From positions 62,001 through 126,000 of the forward strand of contig NZ_CP115769.1 in NCBI RefSeq assembly GCF_027912835.1: a DNA stretch of 64,000 nucleotides, in the 5' to 3' direction. The DNA comes from Paracoccus sediminicola (lineage in GTDB: Bacteria > Pseudomonadota > Alphaproteobacteria > Rhodobacterales > Rhodobacteraceae). The translations under genes were made by a program, and so were the position numbers. The notes beneath the pieces are model-generated. The model was not told the DNA's origin. It saw only the letters and a program-made list of their open reading frames with translations, and did no database searches. This document shows positions 8,404-16,448 of this stretch, in pieces (position 1 is the stretch's first letter; each line of letters starts with the position of its first letter).

Positions 8404-8428
8404 GTGTCGCGGTGGCGACACTTCCTGA
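8404..8428 (+). other. Candidate oriT: hairpin with nic-like TTCCTG
   Basis: A perfect GTGTCGC/GCGACAC stem (8404-8410 and 8415-8421) with a 4-base loop is followed directly by TTCCTG at 8422-8427. Relaxases of the VirD2/TraI class nick after a short core of type ATCCTG placed just past an inverted repeat; this core differs at one base. It lies 190 bases before the mobC-like gene and its relaxase, where an oriT is expected. Confidence 0.5.
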
Positions 8429-8445
8429 GGGGGTGAGTAAACGGG

Positions 8446-8554
8446 CCATATGTGCCGCACCGAGCAACCGCAGCGATCGCCTCAATCGACGCAGCCTACG
8501 GCCGCGATTTCCGATTGTTTGGTGGGCGATCTTGGGTTACTCTGGCACATATGG
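8446..8554. promoter_or_regulatory. 11-bp inverted repeat upstream of mobC-like gene
   Basis: CCATATGTGCC at 8446-8456 is repeated inverted as GGCACATATGG at 8544-8554. The two half-sites are 87 bases apart, so they suit a looping or dimeric DNA-binding protein such as a ribbon-helix-helix repressor controlling the mob operon, or part of the relaxosome site. Confidence 0.55.
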
Positions 8555-8617
8555 GGAAGTGGCAGGAAATGCGGAATGTATACAAGCCGTCTGACCGCCA
8601 TCGTCAGGAGACTATTG

Positions 8618-9163
8618 ATGGCGCGTAAATCGCTGACGAAAGACCAGAAGGCAGAGGCCATCCGCCAGTTGAAGGCGGGCGGGGCTGTTTCCACGGTTGC
8701 TGACGCGGTTGGTGCCGCGCCTGAGGCGATCAAGAAGGAAAAGGCCCTGAAACTGCGTCAATCCGAGGCGACCACGACCTATGGAAGTGTCGTTACCGTG
8801 CGGCTATCCCCCGAGGAGGTGCACCAGTTGGACAGGCTGAAAGGGGTTCTTGGCACAGAAAGTCGTTCCGATGTGCTGCGCACCTTGCTGCGATCCAGCG
8901 TCGGGATGCTCGAATTTCCGGCCGAGCAGGCCTCGGAGCTTGAGGCAATCAAACACGAGCTTCACAAGATTGGCGTCAACATCAACCAGATCGCCTTTGC
9001 TGCCAACACTCGGAAGATCAAGCTGGCGAAGGGTCAGATGCACGCCCTGGACGATTTGCGGCTCACCATGCCGAAGGTGCGCACCTTCCTTCAGGCGGTC
9101 GTTGCTGAGCAGCGCCGGCGTGGCGTTCGGCTCTTCAAGGCATTTATCGAGGGTGAGGCATGA
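8618..9163 (+). CDS. VirD1/MobC-like relaxosome accessory protein
   Basis: A 181-residue protein starting at an ATG preceded by CAGGAG. Residues about 1-45 look like a small helical domain (KDQKAEAIRQLKAGGAVSTV); residues 55-95 read as a ribbon-helix-helix segment (VTVRLSPEEVHQLDRLK...RSDVLRTLLRS), and IGVNINQIAFAAN near 125 is the hallmark of MobC/VirD1-type proteins. Such proteins bind oriT and help the relaxase open the strand. Its stop overlaps the relaxase start (ATGA), so the two are translationally coupled. Confidence 0.78.
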   Translation: MARKSLTKDQKAEAIRQLKAGGAVSTVADAVGAAPEAIKKEKALKLRQSEATTTYGSVVTVRLSPEEVHQLDRLKGVLGTESRSDVLRTLLRSSVGMLEFPAEQASELEAIKHELHKIGVNINQIAFAANTRKIKLAKGQMHALDDLRLTMPKVRTFLQAVVAEQRRRGVRLFKAFIEGEA

Positions 9164-11034
9164 GCCGGGTTGGACTGGCAAAGGCGCTGATCGGCGAGAT
9201 CGAGTTTCCGATCTGGCAGGGCGGGGCGGGTATGCTGGCCTTCCAGCAGGCCGAGGTCGCGCGCGAGTTCGACAGGTTCATGACCCCGAAGCCGAAATTT
9301 TCCGGGCGGGCGGCGGGCCTGTGGCGCGTCGCCCAGGGCTCGAATGCGGTGGTGCTGAAGAAGATCCACAATGGCGGCACGCACACCGGAAAGCAGCTTG
9401 GCAACCAGCTGGATTACCTCTTTTCCAAGGCAGCGGCGGTGTTCGGCAACATGGCCGATCTGGACCCGCGCGCCCGGACGCTGAACGGCGATCAGCGCAA
9501 GGTGATCGTCGATCAGTGGTCTGACGAATGGACCGGCGATCCGAAGAACGGCCATACCACGCATCTGCTGGTTTCCTTCCCCTTCGATGTGAGCGGGGAG
9601 CGCGGCCGGCCAGTGGTCGAAGAATGGTGCATGGAGATGTTCCAGTCCGGTCTGCATTCGGATGGCGAGGAATGGGCCTATGTTGCGGCCCTGCACACCG
9701 ATCGGGTCAACAGGCATGTCCATGTCGTCGTGAACAACCGGGGCCTGGAGAATGGCGACTGGTTCTATATGGCGAAGGACCACGCCTTTAATCTGGATTT
9801 CATGAAGGAACGGCTGGTCGAGATCGCCGCCGGGCAGGGCATGTTTCTGGACAAGAGCAGCCGCCTGGACCGGGGCGTCCTGACCTATGGGCCGTCACGG
9901 GCCGAGATCGAGCGGGCTGCGCGTGAAGGCCGTGAGCCCGTCGAGGCCCGCCGCCAGGGCAGGGCGCTCAGCGATGCCCTCGATCACATTCAGCGCAATA
10001 TCGAGACGCTGCGCAGTCTCGCGGTCGTGGCCACGCTCATCAGCGACGAGGACCTGGCCCGGAAGATCGAGGCCGCAGCCGACCTGCTGGAACAGGGCGG
10101 CATCATCAATCACCGAAATCAGGAGATCGTCATGGACCTCGATACCATCCGCAATCGCGGCGATCTGGCCAATGCCTTCGGGAACTGGCTGGATGAAAGC
10201 GAGAAGGACATTTCGCGCCTGCCCGTGCAGGAGCAGCGCGAAATGCGTGAGGAACTCTACGGTATTGCCTCGGAGATCGTGCGCGATCTGGGCGATGATC
10301 GCGGCGCGCAGCTGATGCACCATGCCCCGCGCACCCCGGTCTATCAAGTGCAGATGGACGGAGATCGCATCACCATCGAGGACAAGCACAAGGTCATCGG
10401 GCCGGATGGCTCAAAGGAAATGACGGCGCAGATCGGCGCGGCCGCAGAGAAGGCAGGTCTCGATCCGATCGTGATCCAGTCCCGGATGGTGACCGGAGCC
10501 GCAAATGCCTGGCAGGAGCGCGAATGGATCAAGGCCGATATCCTGGCTGTAGCCGACGCGAAGAAGATCGATCTGTCTTCCGAGGAAGGGCGGGGCAGGG
10601 CGGCCGATCTGGTCGATACCTTCTATGCGGCGGCTGCCCGCACGATTTCCCGCGCGGTACCGATCGAGCAGGAAGCCACGAGTGACAAGCTGACCCGCGC
10701 GCTGTCCGCCATGGCCGATTCCCATGCCCAGCACGGCAAGGTCGAGTTCCAGAATGACGAGCATGCCGCCCGCTTCGGTTTCGACTTCCGCGAACGTTAT
10801 GGCGAGAATGCCATGGCGCGGCTCGCGACGGGTGACACCAACGCCCTGGCCGTTGACTTCCCTGATGCGGGTCAGCGTCGGGCGATCGCGCGGGCTGTGG
10901 CCGCGGCGGGCGAATCCCATCAGTCAGTCGGCATGACCCTCGCCCAGACCCGGCAGGTCAAAGAGAAGATGGCCGAGCAGGAGGCCGACGAGCATCACGT
11001 CTCGCGCAATAAGGATCTCGGTCACGAGTTGTAA
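9160..11034 (+). CDS. MOBP-type relaxase (VirD2/TraI-like)
   Basis: A 624-residue relaxase. The N-terminal nuclease domain has the three-histidine metal motif HTDRVNRHVHVVVNNRG (residues 179-195; H186 and H188 in the centre) and a conserved GGTHTGKQLGNQLDYLFSKA block whose Tyr86 is a candidate nicking tyrosine. The C-terminal half is a long helical acidic region without a helicase, as in mobilizable plasmids. The enzyme nicks oriT, stays bound to the 5' end and pilots the strand through a type IV secretion channel. The coupling protein and mating-pair genes are not intact in this window. Confidence 0.85.
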   Translation: MSRVGLAKALIGEIEFPIWQGGAGMLAFQQAEVAREFDRFMTPKPKFSGRAAGLWRVAQGSNAVVLKKIHNGGTHTGKQLGNQLDYLFSKAAAVFGNMADLDPRARTLNGDQRKVIVDQWSDEWTGDPKNGHTTHLLVSFPFDVSGERGRPVVEEWCMEMFQSGLHSDGEEWAYVAALHTDRVNRHVHVVVNNRGLENGDWFYMAKDHAFNLDFMKERLVEIAAGQGMFLDKSSRLDRGVLTYGPSRAEIERAAREGREPVEARRQGRALSDALDHIQRNIETLRSLAVVATLISDEDLARKIEAAADLLEQGGIINHRNQEIVMDLDTIRNRGDLANAFGNWLDESEKDISRLPVQEQREMREELYGIASEIVRDLGDDRGAQLMHHAPRTPVYQVQMDGDRITIEDKHKVIGPDGSKEMTAQIGAAAEKAGLDPIVIQSRMVTGAANAWQEREWIKADILAVADAKKIDLSSEEGRGRAADLVDTFYAAAARTISRAVPIEQEATSDKLTRALSAMADSHAQHGKVEFQNDEHAARFGFDFRERYGENAMARLATGDTNALAVDFPDAGQRRAIARAVAAAGESHQSVGMTLAQTRQVKEKMAEQEADEHHVSRNKDLGHEL

Positions 11035-11065
11035 TCGCATCACCGATTGCACGGCCGGTCGGCAA

Positions 11066-11091
11066 GATATACATTATCGACGATGTGTATC
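11066..11091. promoter_or_regulatory. Likely vapBC operator
   Basis: Imperfect palindrome GATATACAT (11066-11074), 8 bases, ATGTGTATC (11083-11091), eight of nine positions pairing, 21 bases before the vapB start. VapB/VapC complexes usually repress their own promoter at such sites. Confidence 0.5.
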
Positions 11092-11112
11092 ATTCAAGGC
11101 GGAGCCCAAATC

Positions 11113-11343
11113 ATGCAGATCGCGAAATGGGGTAATTCTCTGGCCGTCCGCCTGCCTGCGCGGATGGTCCAGGAACTCGGGCTTAAGGCGGGCGACGAGA
11201 TCGAAATCACGGCCACTGATGCCGGGCATTTTCAGGTGCGACGCCGCCGCGACCCCGAAGAAATTCTGGCACGCTTGCGCGAGTTTCGCGGGTTGATGCC
11301 CAAGGGCTATCGGTTCGACCGGGACGAGGCGAATGCCAGGTAG
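11113..11343 (+). CDS. vapB: VapB-like AbrB-fold antitoxin
   Basis: A 76-residue swapped-hairpin AbrB/MazE-type antitoxin: MQIAKWGNSLAVRLPARMVQ is the typical DNA-binding strand-loop-strand, and the acidic or aromatic C-terminus (MPKGYRFDRDEANAR) would wrap the toxin. It precedes and overlaps by 11 bases the PIN-domain toxin gene. The ATG at 11113 was chosen over an upstream frame because it begins exactly at the family's N-terminus. Confidence 0.85.
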   Translation: MQIAKWGNSLAVRLPARMVQELGLKAGDEIEITATDAGHFQVRRRRDPEEILARLREFRGLMPKGYRFDRDEANAR

Positions 11344-11740
11344 GTTCTTCGACACGAACATCCTGCTTTATCTTCTCTCCGACGACCGAGCCAAGGCAGA
11401 CATTGCCGAAGGGCTATTGCGTGACGGCGGAACGGTCAGCGTGCAGGTGCTGAACGAGATCGCGAATGTCACGCAGCGGAAGTTCAAGATGAGCTGGTCG
11501 CAGAGCGATGAATTTCTGCTCATGATCCGTGAATTTGTGACCGTTGAGCCATTGACCTATGAGACCCATGATCTGGGCATAGCCCTGGCGCGGAAACACA
11601 CGCTGTCTGTCTATGACGCGATGATCGTCGCGGCCGGGTTGCTGGCAGGCTGCGACACCGTGCTTTCCGAGGACATGCAGGACGGGTTCAGGGTGGCTGA
11701 CAGGATCACGATCCGTAATCCATTCGCCGCGCAAATATGA
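11333..11740 (+). CDS. vapC: VapC-like PIN-domain toxin ribonuclease
   Basis: A 135-residue PIN-domain protein. Acidic catalytic residues are visible at FFDTNIL (D7), VLNEIANV (Glu near 40) and LSVYDAMIVAAG plus LSEDMQDG (Asp near 94 and 112). VapC toxins cleave tRNA or rRNA when the labile antitoxin is lost and so stabilise the plasmid. The gene overlaps vapB, as usual. Both genes are intact. Confidence 0.87.
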   Translation: MPGRFFDTNILLYLLSDDRAKADIAEGLLRDGGTVSVQVLNEIANVTQRKFKMSWSQSDEFLLMIREFVTVEPLTYETHDLGIALARKHTLSVYDAMIVAAGLLAGCDTVLSEDMQDGFRVADRITIRNPFAAQI

Positions 11741-11966
11741 TCCGCGCAGCTATCTATAATGGATCGCCATGTGATCACCCGTCCAGCTTAGGTGCAGGGT
11801 CGGCGTGTTTTCCCTCGCTGGCCTATGAAAGTTTGGGCGGAAAGCGGAAGTTCGCTGCGGACGCAAACGGACTAAGGCTCCACCCGAAACCGGACGTTCG
11901 AGACGCACCTGAATAGATAACCATATTTGGTATACAGTGGTTCTTGACCATCGATCATCAACACGC

Positions 11967-12444
11967 CTAAATTTTCCCGCCAACGCCCTTGAACTTTTCA
12001 ACGAACGCAGAGATGCGTGTGGAACACATCTCGTTTTTTGGTCAAGTATTGTGGATTGAGCGGGCTCATTTTCGGTAGGATCGAGTTCAACTCCGTGCCG
12101 TTTTCGCTCGCATATTCGCGCTTGACCGACGTCGCGGTGTAGCGCTTGGCGGCATCCGAGTTCAATTTTTCATCCGCTATCAGTTCTTCCGCTTCCCGGC
12201 GTTGCTCGGCTTGTGCGAAGGCAAAAAACGCCTCAATCACCCCGGCCTTGTCCCCCAGTTCGTCAAGGTTTATCTGATTGATGGAATCGACGATGAGACT
12301 TTCTTTCGCGCGGTTGCCAATACAGGCGCGGATGACACGGCGAACTTCGCCAACGAGCTCTGATTTGCTCTTCGTTTTTTTGTTGTGCTCGAAGATTAGC
12401 TCGAGGATGTAATCCAGATTGATTTCCAGCCAGTTCCACATGAT
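11967..12444 (-). pseudogene. C-terminal remnant of hsdR (type I restriction subunit), frameshifted
   Basis: Minus-strand sequence gives the C-terminal helical tail of an EcoKI-type HsdR, including [13 protein letters not shown], directly after [13 protein letters not shown] and [14 protein letters not shown]. The main frame runs into a stop at 11998, while [11 protein letters not shown], the normal end of HsdR, continues in a second frame to 11967, so a frameshift lies near 12020. All helicase and nuclease parts and hsdS/hsdM are missing. It is a relic of a restriction system on a plasmid that also carries ardC. Confidence 0.8.
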
Positions 12445-12561
12445 GCCGCACAAGCGGAAAGGATTTTTCGAAAGGAACAGGACAGGCCGCAACGGGCCAT
12501 GCAGAAATGGCGGTCCCCGAACGGACACCGCCGCTGAGCTGATGTGTCTGCGGTGCGCTCT

Positions 12562-12915
12562 TCAAATCCAGTAGTGTGGAACGCCATAATGATCGTGCGT
12601 TCGGCGCTCCCAGTCTCGGTCCGCATACCAGTTGTCGTTACGGGCAGGCGCACCCTTTACCTCTTGCTCGGTGATGTCCGTCATGAAGCCGTTTCTGGAC
12701 GTATCGTAACACAGCTTTCCCCACGGGACCGGATGATGGTCTTCGCCGAGCCCCAGAAAACCGCCAAAGCCCATCACGGCGTAGCCGACCCTGCCGGCTT
12801 GCTTGTCGATCATGAGGTGGTCGATTGTGCCGATGTGGGCACCATCGTTACCATAGACGTCGGTCCCGTCCACATCGTCGGATGAGACGAGACTTGCATG
12901 TGCGGAATTGTCCAT
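12562..12915 (-). CDS. PRC-barrel domain protein
   Basis: A 117-residue protein with one PRC-barrel-like domain at about residues 13-85 (VYGNDGAHIGTIDHLMIDKQAGRVGYAVM...). Such small PRC-barrel proteins are common stress-induced proteins in alphaproteobacteria. The C-terminal tail is rich in Trp, His and Tyr (NWYADRDWERRTHDHYG). A GAGGAAG ribosome site and an EcfG-like promoter lie directly upstream. It sits downstream of ligD on the same strand but with 111 bases between and its own promoter. Confidence 0.8.
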   Translation of the reverse strand: MDNSAHASLVSSDDVDGTDVYGNDGAHIGTIDHLMIDKQAGRVGYAVMGFGGFLGLGEDHHPVPWGKLCYDTSRNGFMTDITEQEVKGAPARNDNWYADRDWERRTHDHYGVPHYWI

Positions 12916-12943
12916 TTGATCTTCCTCATTTTACTGCGGGACG

Positions 12944-12969
12944 AACCGAGAACCATACCGCCGGGTTCC
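12944..12969 (-). promoter_or_regulatory. EcfG-like general stress promoter
   Basis: Minus-strand GGAAC (12969-12965) and GGTT (12947-12944) are separated by 17 bases, close to the EcfG consensus GGAAC-N16/17-CGTT. The -10 element is 29 bases before the PRC-barrel start, leaving room for a short leader with its ribosome site. Confidence 0.5.
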
Positions 12970-13026
12970 GCCCCGCGTGTCCAGGATGGCGGCATTTTGC
13001 CGGAGTCGATTTGGAAATGGTATCTT

Positions 13027-15486
13027 TCAATTCTCTGCAAAAGCCTGAAGCGCGTCGATCACGCCATCGCTCAGGCTCTGCAAGCTGTCCTGGACCTGCG
13101 CCGCCGGGCAATCCGCCTCCAGCCGCGCGGCCATATCAGCCATCGAGAAGCTGTTAGCCCCCTCCAGGTCCTTCAATTCGTCCCATGTCACCGGCACGGC
13201 CACGGGGGCGCCGGGGCGGGCGCGCAGGGAATAGGGGGCGATTGCCGTCGCGCCGCGTTCGTTGCGCAGCCAGTCGATGAAGACGCGCCCCCGGCGTTTC
13301 GATTTCGACATGGTGGCGGTGTAACGGTCGGGCGCGCGCGCCGCCATCACATGCGCGAAGGTCTTGGCGAACAGTTTAACACTGTCCCAGCCGCGGGTGC
13401 GCCGCAGTGCCAGCCAGACATGCACGCCCTTGCCGCCGGTGACGATGGCACCGCTTTGCAAACCCAGACTTGCCAGCGTATCGCGCACATCGAAGGCCGC
13501 CTCCTGCACATCGGTCCAACCCAGCCCCTCGTCGGGATCGAGATCGAACACCAGCCGATCGGGACGTTCCAGCCGGTCGGTCCGCCCACCCCAGATGTGG
13601 AACTCGATGCTGCCCATCTGCGCGGCGGCGATCAGGCTTTCGGTCCGCGTGGCATAGAGGTAATCGGCGCTGTCGCCGTCGCTTTCCTCGACGCTGACGC
13701 GCGACAGTTCACCGGGCATCCCGCCGACATCGTGCTTCTGGAAGAAGCACGGATCGGAAATGCCGGACGGGCAGCGATAGAGCGACAGGGGACGGTGTCC
13801 GGCGAGCGCGATCATGCGTTCGCCGACCTGCGCGTAATGCCGCGCCACGTTGCCCTTGGTGCAGCCTGCGTCGGGGAACACGGGGCGGTCCGCATTGCTG
13901 ATGCGGATGCCCTGAACGGTGGTTTCGGTATCGTCGGTCATCGGTGCCTCTAGTCGCACGTCGTCGGCTTTCTTGTCGTCGCGCAGGCCGAGGAAGCTGG
14001 CATGACGCACATAGCCGTCGCCGGTGAATTCGGTGAACTCGACCTCGGCCACCAGATCGGCGCGCACCCACTGCGCCTCCCGCGCGATGTCATCCGGGAC
14101 ATCGTGGCAGGGCGGATTCTTGCGCGCGGTCATCGCCCGGGCCACGGCCTCCATCACAGCGTCGGAAAACCCGGTGCCGACCCTGCCCTTGTAGCGCAGC
14201 GCGCCACCCTCGTGGCTGGCCAGAAGCAGCGAGGCAAAGGGCCGCCCGGCCTTGTCGGACGGCGAATAACCCACGATCACGAATTCCTGTCGGCGGGTGC
14301 ATTTGACCTTGCGCCACGCCTTGCTGCGGGTGCTTCGATAGGGGGCGTCAATGCGTTTGCTGATGATCCCCTCCGCACCCGCCTTGCAGGCATTGGCGAA
14401 CACCTCTGGACCCTTGCCGACGATATGTTCGCTCAGCCGCAGGGGGCCGCCGGAGGGCGCACCCGACAGCAACTTTGCCAGACGTTCGCGGCGTTCGATC
14501 TGAGGCAGCTTGCGCAGATCCTCGCCGTCGATGCGCAAGAGGTCGAAGGCAAAGAAGACCAGCGCGTTGCCCTGTTTCAACGCCTTCTGGAGCGAGGAAA
14601 AGGCCGAGCCGTGGATGCGTGCGGCCATCACCTCGCCGTCGATCAGGGCGGCGTCGCAGTGCAGGGGGTCGAACGCGCCGTCCAGTGCGTGAAACCGATC
14701 GGTCCAGTCCTTGCCCGACCGCGTATAGAGCCGCATGCCACCCTTGCCGAGTGCTGCAAGGCAGCGGTAGCCGTCGAACTTGGTCTCGTGCAACCAGTCG
14801 TCGCCCTCTGGGGCTTCGGCCACCATCGTGGCAAGCTGCGGCTTGACGAAGGCGGGGCGCTTGCGGCAGCGGTCGGGGGCGGGATCGGGCGGAGCCTTGG
14901 CGGGCGCGTCCTCGGCGATCTGCGTCATGTTGCGGCCGGTCTTGACCGAGACCGCCTTGCCCTTGGTAAAGCCGTCCGGGTTGCCCTCGGCGTAATCGTC
15001 GCGCTCCTTGATCAGCAGCCAGTTCTCGCGCGTCTCATTCGGTTTCCCGCGCATACGCACCAACGCCCAGCCGCCCTTCATCCGCTGGCCTTGCAGGGTG
15101 AATTTCAGCTTGCCGTCGCTCAGCCCCTTTTCGAAATCCTCCTGCGGCACCCAGCCGCCGGTGTCCCACAGCATCACCGTGCCGCCGCCATATTCGCCGT
15201 TCGGGATCGTGCCCTCGAAATCGCCGTAGTCCAGCGGATGGTCCTCCGTCCGCACCGCCAGGCGCTTTTCGCCCGGATCGGGCGACGGCCCCTTCGTGAC
15301 CGCCCAGCTAAGCAGCACGCCGTTCCATTCAAGCCTGAAGTCGTAGTGCAGGCGCGAAGCCGCGTGTTTCTGCACCACGAAACGGCGTTTCGCGCCTCCC
15401 GCCCCCACCTGACCGCGCGGCTCTGCGGTGCGGGAAAAATCCCGCTTCGCGTTGTAATCGGCCAGCGGATCGGGGGATTTCGCCAT
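13027..15486 (-). CDS. ligD: ATP-dependent DNA ligase D (LigD)
   Basis: An 819-residue multidomain repair enzyme with domain order phosphoesterase (about 35-190, HYDFRLEW and the HPLDYGDFEG block), ATP-dependent ligase (about 215-530, nucleophile Lys236 in ETKFDGYR) and polymerase-primase (about 550-815, metal-binding FDLDPDEG). It joins double-strand breaks with Ku in bacterial non-homologous end joining, filling or trimming ends. All key motifs look intact. It begins directly after the ku stop, so ku and ligD form an operon. NHEJ genes are typical of desiccation- and stress-tolerant alphaproteobacteria. Confidence 0.95.
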   Translation of the reverse strand: MAKSPDPLADYNAKRDFSRTAEPRGQVGAGGAKRRFVVQKHAASRLHYDFRLEWNGVLLSWAVTKGPSPDPGEKRLAVRTEDHPLDYGDFEGTIPNGEYGGGTVMLWDTGGWVPQEDFEKGLSDGKLKFTLQGQRMKGGWALVRMRGKPNETRENWLLIKERDDYAEGNPDGFTKGKAVSVKTGRNMTQIAEDAPAKAPPDPAPDRCRKRPAFVKPQLATMVAEAPEGDDWLHETKFDGYRCLAALGKGGMRLYTRSGKDWTDRFHALDGAFDPLHCDAALIDGEVMAARIHGSAFSSLQKALKQGNALVFFAFDLLRIDGEDLRKLPQIERRERLAKLLSGAPSGGPLRLSEHIVGKGPEVFANACKAGAEGIISKRIDAPYRSTRSKAWRKVKCTRRQEFVIVGYSPSDKAGRPFASLLLASHEGGALRYKGRVGTGFSDAVMEAVARAMTARKNPPCHDVPDDIAREAQWVRADLVAEVEFTEFTGDGYVRHASFLGLRDDKKADDVRLEAPMTDDTETTVQGIRISNADRPVFPDAGCTKGNVARHYAQVGERMIALAGHRPLSLYRCPSGISDPCFFQKHDVGGMPGELSRVSVEESDGDSADYLYATRTESLIAAAQMGSIEFHIWGGRTDRLERPDRLVFDLDPDEGLGWTDVQEAAFDVRDTLASLGLQSGAIVTGGKGVHVWLALRRTRGWDSVKLFAKTFAHVMAARAPDRYTATMSKSKRRGRVFIDWLRNERGATAIAPYSLRARPGAPVAVPVTWDELKDLEGANSFSMADMAARLEADCPAAQVQDSLQSLSDGVIDALQAFAEN

Positions 15487-16311
15487 CTAGGACGCCTTCT
15501 TGGCCGGTTTCTTTTTCTTCTTGCCGTCGGCGTCCTTCAGGCTCTGTTTCAGCGCGCTCATCAGATCGACCACATTGTCGCCGCCCCCGCTGTCATCGTC
15601 CGTGCGCACGCGCGGGGTCTTCTTGTTCCTCATCTTCGCGTCCAGCAGGTCCTGCATCGCCTCGGCATACTTGTCGTGATAGGCGCTCGCATCAAAGGGC
15701 GCGCTCTTGCGGTCGATCAGGGAGGTGGCGACCTCCAGCAACTCCTTGTCGACCTTCTCGTCCTCGATATCGGTGAAGATCTGATCGGCCTCGCGCAGCT
15801 CGTCCTCGTAATGCAGCGTCTCCATCAGCAGCCCGTCGCCGCAGGGTTTGACGGCGGCCAGATATTCCTTGCCGCGCATCGTCACCTGCCCCAGACCCAC
15901 CTTGCCCGCGGCCCGCAACGCATCGCGCACCACGCGGTAGGCATCCTGCGCCAGATCGTCCGAGGCGGTGATGTAATAGGGCTTGTCGAAATAAAGCGGC
16001 GAGATTTCGCAGGCATCGACGAATTGCACCAGTTCGAAGGTCTTTTTCGTCTCCAGCTTGATCGCGTCGATCTCGTCCGGGTCGAGCAGGATGTATTCGT
16101 CGTCATCGACCTCGTAGCCTTTTACGATGTCCTCGGTCTTGACCGGGCCGATGCCGGGCAAGGATTTCTCGTAGCGGATGCGCTTGCCAGAAGGCTTGTG
16201 GATCTGGCGGAACGACACCCGCGCACCGGATTTGGTGGCCGAGAATATCTCGACCGGGATGGAAACCAGCGACAGGCGAAGCTGTCCCTTCCAGAGTGCG
16301 CGCGGTGCCAT
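15487..16311 (-). CDS. ku: Ku protein (NHEJ end-binding)
   Basis: A 274-residue Ku homodimer subunit beginning MAPRALWKGQLRLSLVSIPV, the standard family N-terminus. The core barrel (to about residue 190) is complete, and the C-terminus ends in the lysine-rich tail KKKKKPAKKAS, typical of bacterial Ku proteins that thread along DNA and recruit LigD. GGGAGAAGG precedes the ATG. A longer reading frame upstream belongs to the complementary strand of the IS element and was excluded. An IS256-family element lies 137 bases upstream and may have removed or added a promoter. Confidence 0.93.
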   Translation of the reverse strand: MAPRALWKGQLRLSLVSIPVEIFSATKSGARVSFRQIHKPSGKRIRYEKSLPGIGPVKTEDIVKGYEVDDDEYILLDPDEIDAIKLETKKTFELVQFVDACEISPLYFDKPYYITASDDLAQDAYRVVRDALRAAGKVGLGQVTMRGKEYLAAVKPCGDGLLMETLHYEDELREADQIFTDIEDEKVDKELLEVATSLIDRKSAPFDASAYHDKYAEAMQDLLDAKMRNKKTPRVRTDDDSGGGDNVVDLMSALKQSLKDADGKKKKKPAKKAS

Positions 16312-16448
16312 GTCGGTCCTTCTCCCTGCAGGATGCGCCGCCATGATCGAAGACGGGATGCCTAAAGATATAGATCGAAACCGACAATTGTTCCACATTC
16401 CGGTTCGGTCAGGAAGGGTATCGTGCCTGCAAGTATCGAAACACCATG

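Noticed and set aside
12898..13953. 351-residue plus-strand frame at the end of ligD
   Set aside because: Antisense to the ligD polymerase domain; no ribosome site.
14002..16365. 787-residue plus-strand reading frame
   Set aside because: It is the complement of ligD and ku, which carry all the family motifs; high-GC antisense frame only.
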